6,799 bases of DNA from an uncultured Lachnospiraceae bacterium (GCA_902795625.1 CADBLW010000345.1:1-6799), one strand, 5' to 3'. Shown: positions 1 to 6,138, numbered from the stretch's first letter. Notes: a model not told the origin generated them from the sequence alone. Numbers and translations: made by a program.

Positions 1-174
1 CCGGATCCGGGCAAGGATACACCTCCGGAAGAGGATGTGCCTCCGACCCCGAAGACGGCTGATACCGCACACAGCGGACTCTGGCTTCTGGCACTGCTGA
101 TCTCCGTACTGGCATTTGTCAGTGTTGTGGTGTTCCGCAGGAGAGGCTGGCTTCTGAAAAAGCGGGAAAGTTGA
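1..174 (+). CDS. C-terminal end of a predicted cell-wall-anchored surface protein (5' end outside window)
   Basis: Only the last 57 codons are present, read in the frame beginning at base 1 and ending in TGA at 172-174. The fragment starts with a proline- and acid-rich spacer (residues 1-17 of the fragment). A TPKTAD motif follows (16-21), then a hydrophobic helix (about 27-45, beginning GLWLLALLISVL), a basic cluster RRR (46-48) and KKR (53-55). This order of spacer, P-x-T-A/G motif, membrane helix and positive tail is the known layout of Gram-positive sortase sorting signals. The motif is a variant (PKTA rather than LPxTG), which resembles LPxTA-type signals. The function of the missing extracellular part cannot be told from here. 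A plain single-pass membrane protein with a short cytoplasmic tail is the alternative. No terminator is visible between its stop and the rpmF promoter 20 bp further on. Confidence 0.75.
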   Translation, partial: PDPGKDTPPEEDVPPTPKTADTAHSGLWLLALLISVLAFVSVVVFRRRGWLLKKRES

Positions 175-193
175 GAATTTCGAAAAATTGTCG

Positions 194-222
194 TTGACAA
201 ACGCGTATCGGTTCGATATAAT
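194..222 (+). promoter_or_regulatory. Consensus sigma-A promoter for rpmF
   Basis: A perfect -35 box TTGACA (194-199) and a perfect -10 box TATAAT (217-222) are separated by exactly 17 bp. Transcription should begin near base 229, giving a leader of about 56 nt before the rpmF ATG. A full match to both hexamers at optimal spacing suggests strong constitutive transcription, which suits a ribosomal protein gene. Confidence 0.92.
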
Positions 223-233
223 GCTGATATGCG

Positions 234-246
234 TGTGCCGGGCACA
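234..246. repeat. Small perfect inverted repeat in the rpmF 5' leader
   Basis: TGTGCC (234-239) and GGCACA (241-246) are exact reverse complements around a single G. The repeat lies at about +6 to +18 of the predicted transcript. It could be a short 5' hairpin that stabilises the mRNA or an operator just downstream of the promoter. It could also be chance, since the arms are only 6 bp. Confidence 0.4.
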
Positions 247-284
247 GACGGTTCGGCCAAATAGTCGTCAAGGAGGTGGAGACA

Positions 285-470
285 ATGGGAGCGATTTGTC
301 CTAAGAATAAACATTCCAAGGCAAGAAGAGACAGTCGCAGAGCTAACTGGAAGATGACTGCTCCGAATCTTGTAAAGTGCAGCAAGTGCGGCGCGCTTAT
401 GATGCCTCACAGAGTATGCAAGGCATGCGGATCTTACAACAAGAAAGAGATCATTCCGCAGGAAGCATAA
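285..470 (+). CDS. rpmF: 50S ribosomal protein L32, zinc-binding form
   Basis: This 61-residue protein is a component of the large ribosomal subunit. The N-terminal half is basic and carries the typical L32 pattern, with PKNKHSKARRDSRRANWK at 6-23. The second half has a four-cysteine zinc ribbon, C32-x2-C35 and C45-x2-C48, followed by GSYNKKEII. The length is normal for the family. The ATG at 285 is preferred because AAGGAGGTGG (270-279) lies directly upstream at good spacing. An in-frame GTG at 276 falls inside that ribosome binding site and would add only MET. In many Firmicutes rpmF follows a DUF177/yceD gene and precedes plsX. Here neither is adjacent, and the gene stands alone between its own promoter and terminator. 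Retention of all four Cys marks the zinc-dependent (C+) paralogue type. Confidence 0.98.
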   Translation: MGAICPKNKHSKARRDSRRANWKMTAPNLVKCSKCGALMMPHRVCKACGSYNKKEIIPQEA

Positions 471-491
471 TTTGGAATATGTAATGCAATC

Positions 492-532
492 AAGGGCTGA
501 ACGAGAAATCGTTCAGCCCTTTCTATTTTCTT
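492..532 (+). terminator. Intrinsic terminator of rpmF
   Basis: A perfect 12-bp stem (493-504 with 509-520, AGGGCTGAACGA and its complement) closes a GAAA tetraloop at 505-508. A T-rich tract (TTTCTATTTTCTT) follows from 520. It begins about 22 nt after the rpmF stop, making rpmF a monocistronic unit. Confidence 0.93.
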
Positions 533-559
533 GAAACGAAAGGTCCTTTCTGCTACAAT
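531..559 (+). promoter_or_regulatory. Sigma-A promoter for the PAP2 phosphatase gene
   Basis: TTGAAA (531-536) and TACAAT (554-559) are 17 bp apart, each one base off consensus. The -35 box overlaps the very end of the T tract of the preceding terminator, so the two units are packed back to back. The predicted start near 566 leaves a leader of about 29 nt that carries TAAGGAG (577-583). Confidence 0.8.
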
Positions 560-594
560 GAAACTGCGAGTACGTGTAAGGAGATTTTTGCTCT

Positions 595-1632
595 ATGGAT
601 ATTGATTATCTGTTGATGTTACAGAGGTTTCGCGAGAGTATCGACAACTTTCTAACGCCCTTTATGGAGGGCATTTCGCTGTTCGCTGTGACGTATCTGA
701 TCATGCTCCCGGTGTTCCTGTACTGGGTGTGTGACAAGAGGGCAGGACTGTACACTCTGGTGTCGTACTATCTGTGCTGCAGTATCAATGCCCTGGTGAA
801 GCTGACGGCATGCGTCTATCGCCCGTGGATCCGCGACGCCCGCGTCGTTCCGGCGGGGGATGCGATCACCACAGCCACCGGCTACTCCTTCCCCAGCGGC
901 CACACGACCACTGCGGGGCCGATCTACGGCGGAATGGCGGTTTCCGGGAGAAAACGGGTGAAGCCGGTCGCCGTGTTCTGTGTGATCATGGTGGCGCTCA
1001 CTGCATTTTCCAGAAACTATCTCGGAGTTCACACCCCTCAGGATGTCCTTGTAGGACTTGTGGAGTCCGTGTTGGCGCTCTGGGCGGCAGCGGTTTTGTT
1101 CCGTTATCTTGATCAGCATCCGGAGAAGGAGAACCTGTTCCTGATCATCAGCTTCATCGTCGGATGGCTCGGCATCATCTACATCACCTTCAAGCCGTAT
1201 CCGATGGACTACGTCGACGGAAAGCTTCTCGTCAACCCGCAGAAAATGATGAACGACGGGTACGGGGACACCTGCCTTCTGATCGCATTTCCGATCGCAC
1301 GGTTCATCGAGAAAAAGTGGATCAGATTCCGCGCGACGGGCCTTAAAGGCGCAGGTCTTTTCGTAGGACTGTTCGGCCTTGTGCCGCTGTTCTTCATGAT
1401 CGAGTATCTCGGGACGCCTCTGGACAATCTGCTGGGAACCCACTGGGGGCATTTTACGAACAGCTTTATCACCGTACTGTATTGTGTGGCGCTTTATCCG
1501 CTGGTGATCAAACTCTGGCAGACAAAGTTTGCACCGGCAGATCCTGAGGAAACTGTGACGACATCGTCCATGGACACCGTGGTAACGGATTCCGAGGAAA
1601 CCGCATCGACAAATTCCGGGAAAAAGTCGTAA
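595..1632 (+). CDS. PAP2-superfamily integral membrane phosphatase
   Basis: This 345-residue multi-pass membrane protein carries all three PAP2 signature motifs. They are K69-x6-R76-P77, S98-F-PSGH (Ser101, His103) and S139-R140-x5-H146-x3-D150. In this family the histidines attack and protonate a phosphate ester, so the enzyme probably dephosphorylates a lipid phosphate at the outer face of the membrane. Candidates are phosphatidic acid, a phosphatidylglycerol phosphate or an undecaprenyl pyrophosphate carrier; the sequence does not decide among them. Further hydrophobic segments follow the catalytic core (about 180-200, 250-270 and 285-308), which makes the protein longer than minimal ~200-residue PAP2 enzymes. 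It ends in a hydrophilic Asp/Glu/Thr/Ser tail with a diverged repeat (DPEETVTTSS at 316 and DSEETASTNS at 332). The ATG follows TAAGGAG by 11 nt. It has its own promoter, and no clear terminator separates it from the next operon, so read-through is possible. Confidence 0.93.
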   Translation: MDIDYLLMLQRFRESIDNFLTPFMEGISLFAVTYLIMLPVFLYWVCDKRAGLYTLVSYYLCCSINALVKLTACVYRPWIRDARVVPAGDAITTATGYSFPSGHTTTAGPIYGGMAVSGRKRVKPVAVFCVIMVALTAFSRNYLGVHTPQDVLVGLVESVLALWAAAVLFRYLDQHPEKENLFLIISFIVGWLGIIYITFKPYPMDYVDGKLLVNPQKMMNDGYGDTCLLIAFPIARFIEKKWIRFRATGLKGAGLFVGLFGLVPLFFMIEYLGTPLDNLLGTHWGHFTNSFITVLYCVALYPLVIKLWQTKFAPADPEETVTTSSMDTVVTDSEETASTNSGKKS

Positions 1633-1678
1633 AATACGGCACTATTCCGGTCGGCGTCCGATTTGCCGTCAGGCTGTA

Positions 1679-1707
1679 TGGACACGCTGTTTAAAGAATG
1701 ATAGAAT
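1679..1707 (+). promoter_or_regulatory. Predicted sigma-A promoter for the acyltransferase/ligase/ACP operon
   Basis: TGGACA (1679-1684) and TAGAAT (1702-1707) are 17 bp apart, each one mismatch from consensus. The predicted transcription start near 1714 lies only about 5 nt before the in-frame ATG at 1719. This argues against that upstream start and in favour of ATG 1752. Confidence 0.7.
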
Positions 1708-1735
1708 GCTTTATATAGATGTTGGCACGTAGAAT

Positions 1736-1741
1736 AGGAGG
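1736..1741 (+). promoter_or_regulatory. Ribosome binding site that fixes the start of the membrane acyltransferase-like gene
   Basis: AGGAGG lies 10 nt before ATG 1752. The longer reading frame from ATG 1719 would place this sequence inside the gene and has no ribosome binding site of its own. A closer ATG at 1745 is in another frame. Confidence 0.8.
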
Positions 1742-1751
1742 TGGATGGAGT

Positions 1752-2942
1752 ATGTCGGAAAATTCTTCGAATTCGACAGCCGAGGCTGCTGTCGAAGCTA
1801 AGGCTGTGCAGAAGAAACCGTTGACACGGTTCGGAGAGTTTGAGCTGCTGAAGGCGTTGGCGATCCTCGGACTTCCCGCGGTACACCTGATGGAGGAGGC
1901 CCTTGAGGAAGGATTTGCCGGCCCGGGACTTCTCAAGTTCGGCACCGGTATCATCGGCTTGTGCGCGTTCGGTCCTTCGGTGTTCATGCTCTGCATGGGC
2001 TTCGGGATCGGCGGCGGCAGAACCTCCCCGAAGCATATCCGCGCGAACGGAATTCAGTTCCTGCTGATCGGTGCGCTGCTCAACATTTTCCGATGGCTCA
2101 TCCCGGGAATTATCAAGGCTTCGGTGTTGCATACATCGCTCATCGATGACCTCGAGGTCTGTCTGCAGTCGGATATCTACTATTTCACAGGCTTGTACTT
2201 TATCCTGTATTCCTTCCTGAAACAGTGGAATATCAAGACGCCGGGTGTGGTCATGACAAGCGTGCTGATGCTGACGGCCAACACGCTGCTGACACCGTTC
2301 ACAAGCGCGTATATCCACGACGAAACGCTTGTTTCGCTTGTCGGAAACATTGTCTATGTAAACGAGACAAGCTGTTTCCCGCTGCTTTCCTGGGCGATCT
2401 TCCCGAGTGTCGGCGTGCTTCTCGGCGAGATCCTGAAGAAGACGGACGAGGCGCAGAGGGAAAATATCATGCGGCGCATGTTTGACTTTTCCGCGGCACT
2501 GCTGGCATCGTTTGTGGTGTTTCTCTGGAATTATGACATCGACATTGTCAAGGCTGTGGTGTCGCCCGCAAACGACTATATCACCGACCTTCCGAACGTG
2601 ATCCTTCTGCTCAGCCTTGCGCTGTTTTTGGTGGCGCTCACCTACAATCTGTGCAAGCTGATCGGAGCCTCCGGGTTCATGAAGTTCATGCTCCGGATCT
2701 CCGCCTTTATCATTCCGTTCTACCTGCTGCAGTGGATCATCGTTTCGTGGATCGTTTACGGACTGTCGATCGCACGCGCGCCGGCGGAGTGCATCTCACT
2801 CTGGATCTATTTCGTGTGTGTCGCGGCCATCACGGCAATCTGTATTCTTGTGACCAACAAGTACGGAATGAAGATCATGAAGATCCTGCTGAAGATCACA
2901 AGCTTCAAGAAAAAGAAGAAAAAAACGGTGAAGGAGGCATAA
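1752..2942 (+). CDS. Multi-pass membrane protein of the transmembrane acyltransferase type (acyltransferase-3 / DUF1624-HGSNAT-like)
   Basis: From ATG 1752 this is a 396-residue protein. A hydrophilic, Ala/Glu-rich N-terminus (1-26) precedes about ten hydrophobic segments, and the protein ends in a lysine-rich cytoplasmic tail (K386-K391). The segment RFGEFELLKALAILGLPAVH (26-45) resembles the first helix of acyltransferase-3 and heparan-glucosaminide acetyltransferase-like proteins, which carry an E/D-x-L/x-R/K-G/A-x-A-I pattern and a conserved His (here H45). FGPSVFMLCMGFGIG (73-87) and CFPLLSWAIFPSVGVLLGEIL (208-228) resemble the later F-x-x-x-G-F and FPL-x-x-W...G-x-x-x-G stretches of those families. 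Such enzymes pass an acyl group from a cytosolic thioester to an extracytoplasmic sugar or polymer. The ligase begins 3 nt after the stop and a carrier protein gene follows, so an acyl-ACP donor is plausible. Family assignment rests on motif memory, not alignment. An uncharacterised transporter-like role cannot be excluded. Confidence 0.75.
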   Translation: MSENSSNSTAEAAVEAKAVQKKPLTRFGEFELLKALAILGLPAVHLMEEALEEGFAGPGLLKFGTGIIGLCAFGPSVFMLCMGFGIGGGRTSPKHIRANGIQFLLIGALLNIFRWLIPGIIKASVLHTSLIDDLEVCLQSDIYYFTGLYFILYSFLKQWNIKTPGVVMTSVLMLTANTLLTPFTSAYIHDETLVSLVGNIVYVNETSCFPLLSWAIFPSVGVLLGEILKKTDEAQRENIMRRMFDFSAALLASFVVFLWNYDIDIVKAVVSPANDYITDLPNVILLLSLALFLVALTYNLCKLIGASGFMKFMLRISAFIIPFYLLQWIIVSWIVYGLSIARAPAECISLWIYFVCVAAITAICILVTNKYGMKIMKILLKITSFKKKKKKTVKEA

Positions 2943-2945
2943 ACC

Positions 2946-4538
2946 ATGGGAAAAAAGCAACCGCTGTATATGGATGTTGAGCCTGTGAGCAGTCTTGCGG
3001 AAATGATCGAGCGCAAGGCGAAGGACATGCCCGAGGGAGTTGCCTTCCGGTTCACCAAGGGCAGGGACCAGATTGAAAATAAGACCTATGCCGATACATA
3101 CATGGATGTCCGAAAGGCCGCTTCCCGGATTGAGGAGCGCTTCGGAACAGGGCAGCACATCGCCGTCTTAGGTGAGAACTCATACGAGTGGCTGGTGGCA
3201 TTTTTCGCGGTAATGACCTCGGGAAATGTTGCGGTGCCGATCGATAAGGAGCTGCCTGCTGCGGAGGTTGCGGCGCTGATCGCTGCGGCGGATGCAAAGG
3301 CAATCTTTATTTCCAAGACCTACAGTGACCTCGCGGAGGGAATCGAGGGACTGCAGCTTACCACGCTGAAGGCGCTGCTGGAGGATTTGACGAGCGGTGA
3401 CGAAGCCTATGAGCTGAAGAAACCGGGGAAGGATGAGCTTGCGGCGATCTTCTTTACCTCAGGCACATCGGGAACCAGCAAGGGCGTTATGCTGAGTCAC
3501 GGAAATCTGGCGGCGGAAGTGTCCGACTGCTGCCGCATGTTCGACACGGAGGGCATCCATATGACGCTTTCCGTTCTGCCGTTCCATCACACCTTCGGAA
3601 TGAGCGTGGCAATCCTGATGCCGTATTTCTACGGAGTTCCGATCTTTCTGAACAAGAGTTTAAAGCGCCTTACGGATGATATTCAGAAGGCGAAGCCCGA
3701 TCTGATGATGTTGGTGCCGCTGTTCATCGAGACATTTTACAAGCGGCTCATGGAGGGCATCGAGAAGAGCGGCAACGCGAAGAAGGTTCAGAAGGGCATC
3801 AAGGTAAGCCGTTTTCTTCGGAAAATCGGCATCGACAAGCGTCGCGAGTATTTTGCGGAGATCCTCAAGTCCTTCGGCGGTAACCTTAGGATGATCATCT
3901 CCGGCGGTGCGTACCTCGATCCGATGTATGTGACGGCATTCCGCGATTTCGGCGTCGAGATTTATAACGGGTACGGCGCGACGGAGTGTTCCCCGTGTAT
4001 CGCCTTCAACCGCCCGCATTACAATAAGGACGGCAGCGTCGGACAGCTGATCCCCGGGACGGAGGCGAGAGCTACGGAGGACGGAGAGGTTCAGATTAAG
4101 GGACCGACCGTGATGCAGGGCTATTACAACAATCCCGAGGCCACGGCGGAAACACTGCAGGACGGCTGGTATTCCACCGGCGACCTGGGCTATGTGGACA
4201 AGAACGGCTACCTGTTCCTCACCGGGCGGAAGAAGAACCTGATCATCCTGAGCAACGGTGAGAATATTTCTCCGGAGGAACTGGAAAATGACTTCCGCAA
4301 GGATCCCGGCGTCAACGAGGTCCTGGTCTATGATCGGAAGAACGCGATCGTTGCGGAGATCTATCCCGAGGAGGCGTTCATGGGCAACGAGGACTACTTC
4401 AACGAGCTGATGAAGAAGGTCAACGAGGGACGCCCGATCTACAAGCAGGTTGCGAAGGTAGTGCTTCGCAGCGAGGATTTCATTCGAAATACAACCAAGA
4501 AGGTTGTACGATACAAGAACATACCAAAGGAGGAGTAA
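2946..4538 (+). CDS. AMP-forming acyl-activating ligase (FadD-like acyl-CoA/acyl-ACP synthetase)
   Basis: This 530-residue ANL-superfamily enzyme should adenylate a carboxylic acid with ATP and transfer the acyl group to a thiol. The core motifs are in order. The P-loop-like A3 is TSGTSGTSKG (171-180), followed by VMLSHGNL. A5 is YGATE (343-347), A7 is STGD (410-413), and the hinge/A8 region is GRKKNLIILSNGENISPEE (427-445). The C-terminal A10 motif is TTKKVVR (516-522), where K519 is the likely catalytic lysine and K518 replaces the usual Gly. LPFHHTFGMS (211-220) is typical of fatty-acid type enzymes rather than DltA. The substrate is therefore probably a fatty or other simple carboxylic acid, and the acceptor thiol is likely the adjacent ACP (inference). 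AAGGAGG (2931-2937) lies 8 nt before the ATG, inside the end of the upstream gene. The ACP gene starts 4 nt after the stop, with its ribosome binding site encoded in the last codons here. Translational coupling is likely. Confidence 0.92.
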   Translation: MGKKQPLYMDVEPVSSLAEMIERKAKDMPEGVAFRFTKGRDQIENKTYADTYMDVRKAASRIEERFGTGQHIAVLGENSYEWLVAFFAVMTSGNVAVPIDKELPAAEVAALIAAADAKAIFISKTYSDLAEGIEGLQLTTLKALLEDLTSGDEAYELKKPGKDELAAIFFTSGTSGTSKGVMLSHGNLAAEVSDCCRMFDTEGIHMTLSVLPFHHTFGMSVAILMPYFYGVPIFLNKSLKRLTDDIQKAKPDLMMLVPLFIETFYKRLMEGIEKSGNAKKVQKGIKVSRFLRKIGIDKRREYFAEILKSFGGNLRMIISGGAYLDPMYVTAFRDFGVEIYNGYGATECSPCIAFNRPHYNKDGSVGQLIPGTEARATEDGEVQIKGPTVMQGYYNNPEATAETLQDGWYSTGDLGYVDKNGYLFLTGRKKNLIILSNGENISPEELENDFRKDPGVNEVLVYDRKNAIVAEIYPEEAFMGNEDYFNELMKKVNEGRPIYKQVAKVVLRSEDFIRNTTKKVVRYKNIPKEE

Positions 4539-4542
4539 ACTG

Positions 4543-4764
4543 ATGTTTGATCGTACTGTGGAGATCTTAAGCGAATTTGTTGACAGTGAGGAGATTACGA
4601 GAGAGAGCGCGCTGGTGGATGATCTGGGCCTGAGTTCCCTGGATGTGATCAACGTCGTTGCCGCGTTTGAGGATGAGTTCGGCATTGAGGTCCCGGATCG
4701 CGTGATCCCGACGCTGCGCACGGTAGGCGATGTTGTGGATTATCTTGAGGAAAATGCCGAGTGA
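4543..4764 (+). CDS. Dedicated acyl carrier protein
   Basis: This 73-residue acidic protein has the four-helix ACP pattern. The attachment region reads DDLGLSSLDVINVV (26-39), where S32 is the expected phosphopantetheine serine. The residue before it is Ser (SSL) instead of the Asp of the common DSL motif, a variation found in specialised carriers. The following AAFEDEFGIEVPDR (40-53) and TVGDVVDYL (60-68) match ACP helices II to IV. The ATG at 4543 follows AAGGAGG (4527-4533) by 9 nt. The in-frame ATG at 4504 lies within the ligase gene and lacks a ribosome binding site. As the last gene of the operon it should carry the acyl group made by the ligase as a thioester for use by the membrane protein. 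It is unlikely to be the main fatty-acid-synthesis AcpP, given its motif and context. Confidence 0.93.
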   Translation: MFDRTVEILSEFVDSEEITRESALVDDLGLSSLDVINVVAAFEDEFGIEVPDRVIPTLRTVGDVVDYLEENAE

Positions 4765-4773
4765 CCGGCAGGC

Positions 4774-4843
4774 ACAATACACTGTGATCGACGAAAACTC
4801 CGGACAACACGGGAAAATATACTGTGATCAACGAAAAGCCCGG
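4774..4843 (+). repeat. Diverged 30-bp direct repeat downstream of the ACP gene
   Basis: Bases 4774-4803 and 4814-4843 match at 25 of 30 positions, with a 40-bp period. The shared core is ACTGTGATC(G/A)ACGAAAA. The second copy runs into the stem of the terminator. The copies lie wholly between the ACP stop and the terminator and encode nothing evident. They may be an old local duplication or paired protein-binding sites. Confidence 0.7.
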
Positions 4844-4870
4844 GCAGGGAATGAAACCTGCCCGGGTATT
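4838..4870. terminator. Bidirectional terminator between the ACP operon and the convergent exonuclease gene
   Basis: A 10-bp GC-rich stem (CCCGGGCAGG at 4839-4848 with 4857-4866), extendable by a G-T pair, encloses an 8-nt loop. On the + strand it is followed by TATTTATGTT, a modest U tract. On the - strand the stem is followed by TTTTCGTT. The convergent gene ends at 4902, so one hairpin can serve both. Confidence 0.78.
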
Positions 4871-4901
4871 TATGTTCGGTGGTGGTTTTTATGTATGGTG
4901 G

Positions 4902-6134
4902 TTATTTGCCGAAGAACAGAGACAACAGTCCCTTGACATAGGGAAGATACCGCTCCGGATGCTTCGGCAGTTCCTTGGCGGGGAACAAAAAGCACCGGTC
5001 TTTGGAGCCGTAGAGGAAACAGGGGGAGAACACCTCGCCCACCTGCGGCAGCAGCTCGCCCCGGAACCAGTCAAAGGCTTCACCGCGCTTGGCGGGACGG
5101 CAGTACTTGCGGTCCATGTGCGTCGCGATGCTCTTGTGGATCGCGCGTCCCTCCAGCGGAAGATAGAAGTAGTCGTGATAGTTGTCGTAGTAGTGCTTTG
5201 CAGGCTCCGTGAGGATCGGGATGCTCAGAGTCGGGCGGCCCTCCTCGTCGGGGGCGATCGCGACTATGCAGTCGGGGCATGGCTGGGTGAGAGTGAGACA
5301 TTTGCCGGGGAGAGGGCAGGCTAAGAGCAGACCCTTCGGCCAGCGGCGGTTTGTCATCAGCGTGATCATCGCGGAGACGCCGAAGCCCGTGAGGTCGGCA
5401 TCCTCGATATCGCCGTTCAGAATGTCAAACACGTCATACAGCCGCACAAGCGAGACAAGTCCCGCGAGATCCTCACGGTTGTGCCGTGAGAGCGTTTCGT
5501 AGATGCCGGCCGCGGACTCCTCGGCGGAGTAGGGAAGGTCAGGGTCGTGAGGCGGCGCGGGAATCTGCATCGTCGACTGTATATGAAAGAGCTTGTTGTA
5601 TTTTACGTAATCGCCGTAGTAGCGGATCAGTGTGCCTCCGTCGTACGGGTCAACTCTTGTGTAGCCCGCGTAGGGCTCGAGGTCGCGCTGACGGCAGGAG
5701 GACAGAAGAGCGGGCTTTCTCAGTCTGCGGAGCTGCGTGTAGAGGTCAACGGAGAGCGCAGGCCAGGTGATGTTCAGTTCCATATAGCGGCAGCGGTCGC
5801 GCAGGAACGGAATGTCGAAGGTTGTTCCGTTGAAATGGAGAAGCGCACATTCGGCGGGCAGCGCCTCGGCAAATGCCCGCAGCAGTTCCTCCTCCTCTGC
5901 GGGTCCCTCCGCGAACCACTGGCGGAAGATCCAGTTCCGGCCCTCATCCCGCATCACCGCTCCGATCATGTAGGTGCAGGCGGAGGATGAGGAGAGCCCC
6001 GTAGTCTCTATGTCAAACCATACCGGCTCGGCACTGCCGATCGGGCAGTAGGTCTCGTTCGCAAGCCAGGCTTCCAGCGCGGGAAGCAGGTCTTCGGAGA
6101 CGAGTTCGGTTAACGGTTGTTCGATGTATCGCAT
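4902..6134 (-). CDS. YprB-like RNase H-fold (DEDD-type) exonuclease
   Basis: This 410-residue protein has an N-terminal 3'-5' exonuclease fold. The motif FDIETTG (40-46) supplies D41 and E43. LLHFNGTTFDIPFLRDR (98-114) supplies D107. HNRED (218-222) gives the final acidic residue of a DEDD-type metal site. The protein should therefore cleave DNA or RNA ends, but the substrate is not evident. It matches the B. subtilis YprB-like 'ribonuclease H-like' family of Firmicutes. The second half (about 245-410) belongs to no domain I can name. It includes four cysteines at 273, 279, 286 and 289, and a stretch YYDNYHDYFYLPLEGRAIHK (315-334) that seems typical of clostridial members. ATG 6134 is chosen because GGAGG lies 6 nt upstream. 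The longer frame from 6185 adds 17 residues and has no ribosome binding site. I could not identify a convincing promoter for it. Confidence 0.85.
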   Translation of the reverse strand: MRYIEQPLTELVSEDLLPALEAWLANETYCPIGSAEPVWFDIETTGLSSSSACTYMIGAVMRDEGRNWIFRQWFAEGPAEEEELLRAFAEALPAECALLHFNGTTFDIPFLRDRCRYMELNITWPALSVDLYTQLRRLRKPALLSSCRQRDLEPYAGYTRVDPYDGGTLIRYYGDYVKYNKLFHIQSTMQIPAPPHDPDLPYSAEESAAGIYETLSRHNREDLAGLVSLVRLYDVFDILNGDIEDADLTGFGVSAMITLMTNRRWPKGLLLACPLPGKCLTLTQPCPDCIVAIAPDEEGRPTLSIPILTEPAKHYYDNYHDYFYLPLEGRAIHKSIATHMDRKYCRPAKRGEAFDWFRGELLPQVGEVFSPCFLYGSKDRCFLFPAKELPKHPERYLPYVKGLLSLFFGK

Positions 6135-6138
6135 GGGG

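Noticed and set aside
652..1452. 266-residue open frame on the - strand inside the PAP2 gene
   Set aside because: The + strand carries all three PAP2 motifs; this frame is the complement and has no recognisable motif.
1633..1678. Terminator after the PAP2 gene
   Set aside because: Short GC-rich complementarities exist (for example CGGC/GCCG) but there is no stable stem followed by a T tract.
1719..1751. Upstream ATG start for the membrane acyltransferase-like gene (11 extra residues)
   Set aside because: It lies about 5 nt from the predicted transcription start, has no ribosome binding site, and would place the AGGAGG at 1736 inside the gene.
1494..2318. 274-residue open frame on the - strand across the PAP2 tail and acyltransferase-like gene
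   Set aside because: It spans two genes and a promoter, is rich in Gln/His/Arg as expected of an antisense shadow, and shows no domain.
2919..2926. AAAAAAAC as a programmed -1 frameshift site
   Set aside because: The A-AAA-AAC heptamer is not in the required phase with the reading frame, and the stop and next start follow normally.
3660..4721. 353-residue open frame on the - strand across the ligase and ACP genes
   Set aside because: It is antisense to two clearly recognised genes, has no ribosome binding site that I can see, and its composition looks like the complement of GC-rich codons.
4824..5324. 166-residue open frame on the + strand starting inside the terminator, with a valine-rich stretch
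   Set aside because: It is antisense to the exonuclease gene, whose DEDD motifs and ribosome binding site are clear. The valine run is the complement of Tyr/Asn/Asp codons.
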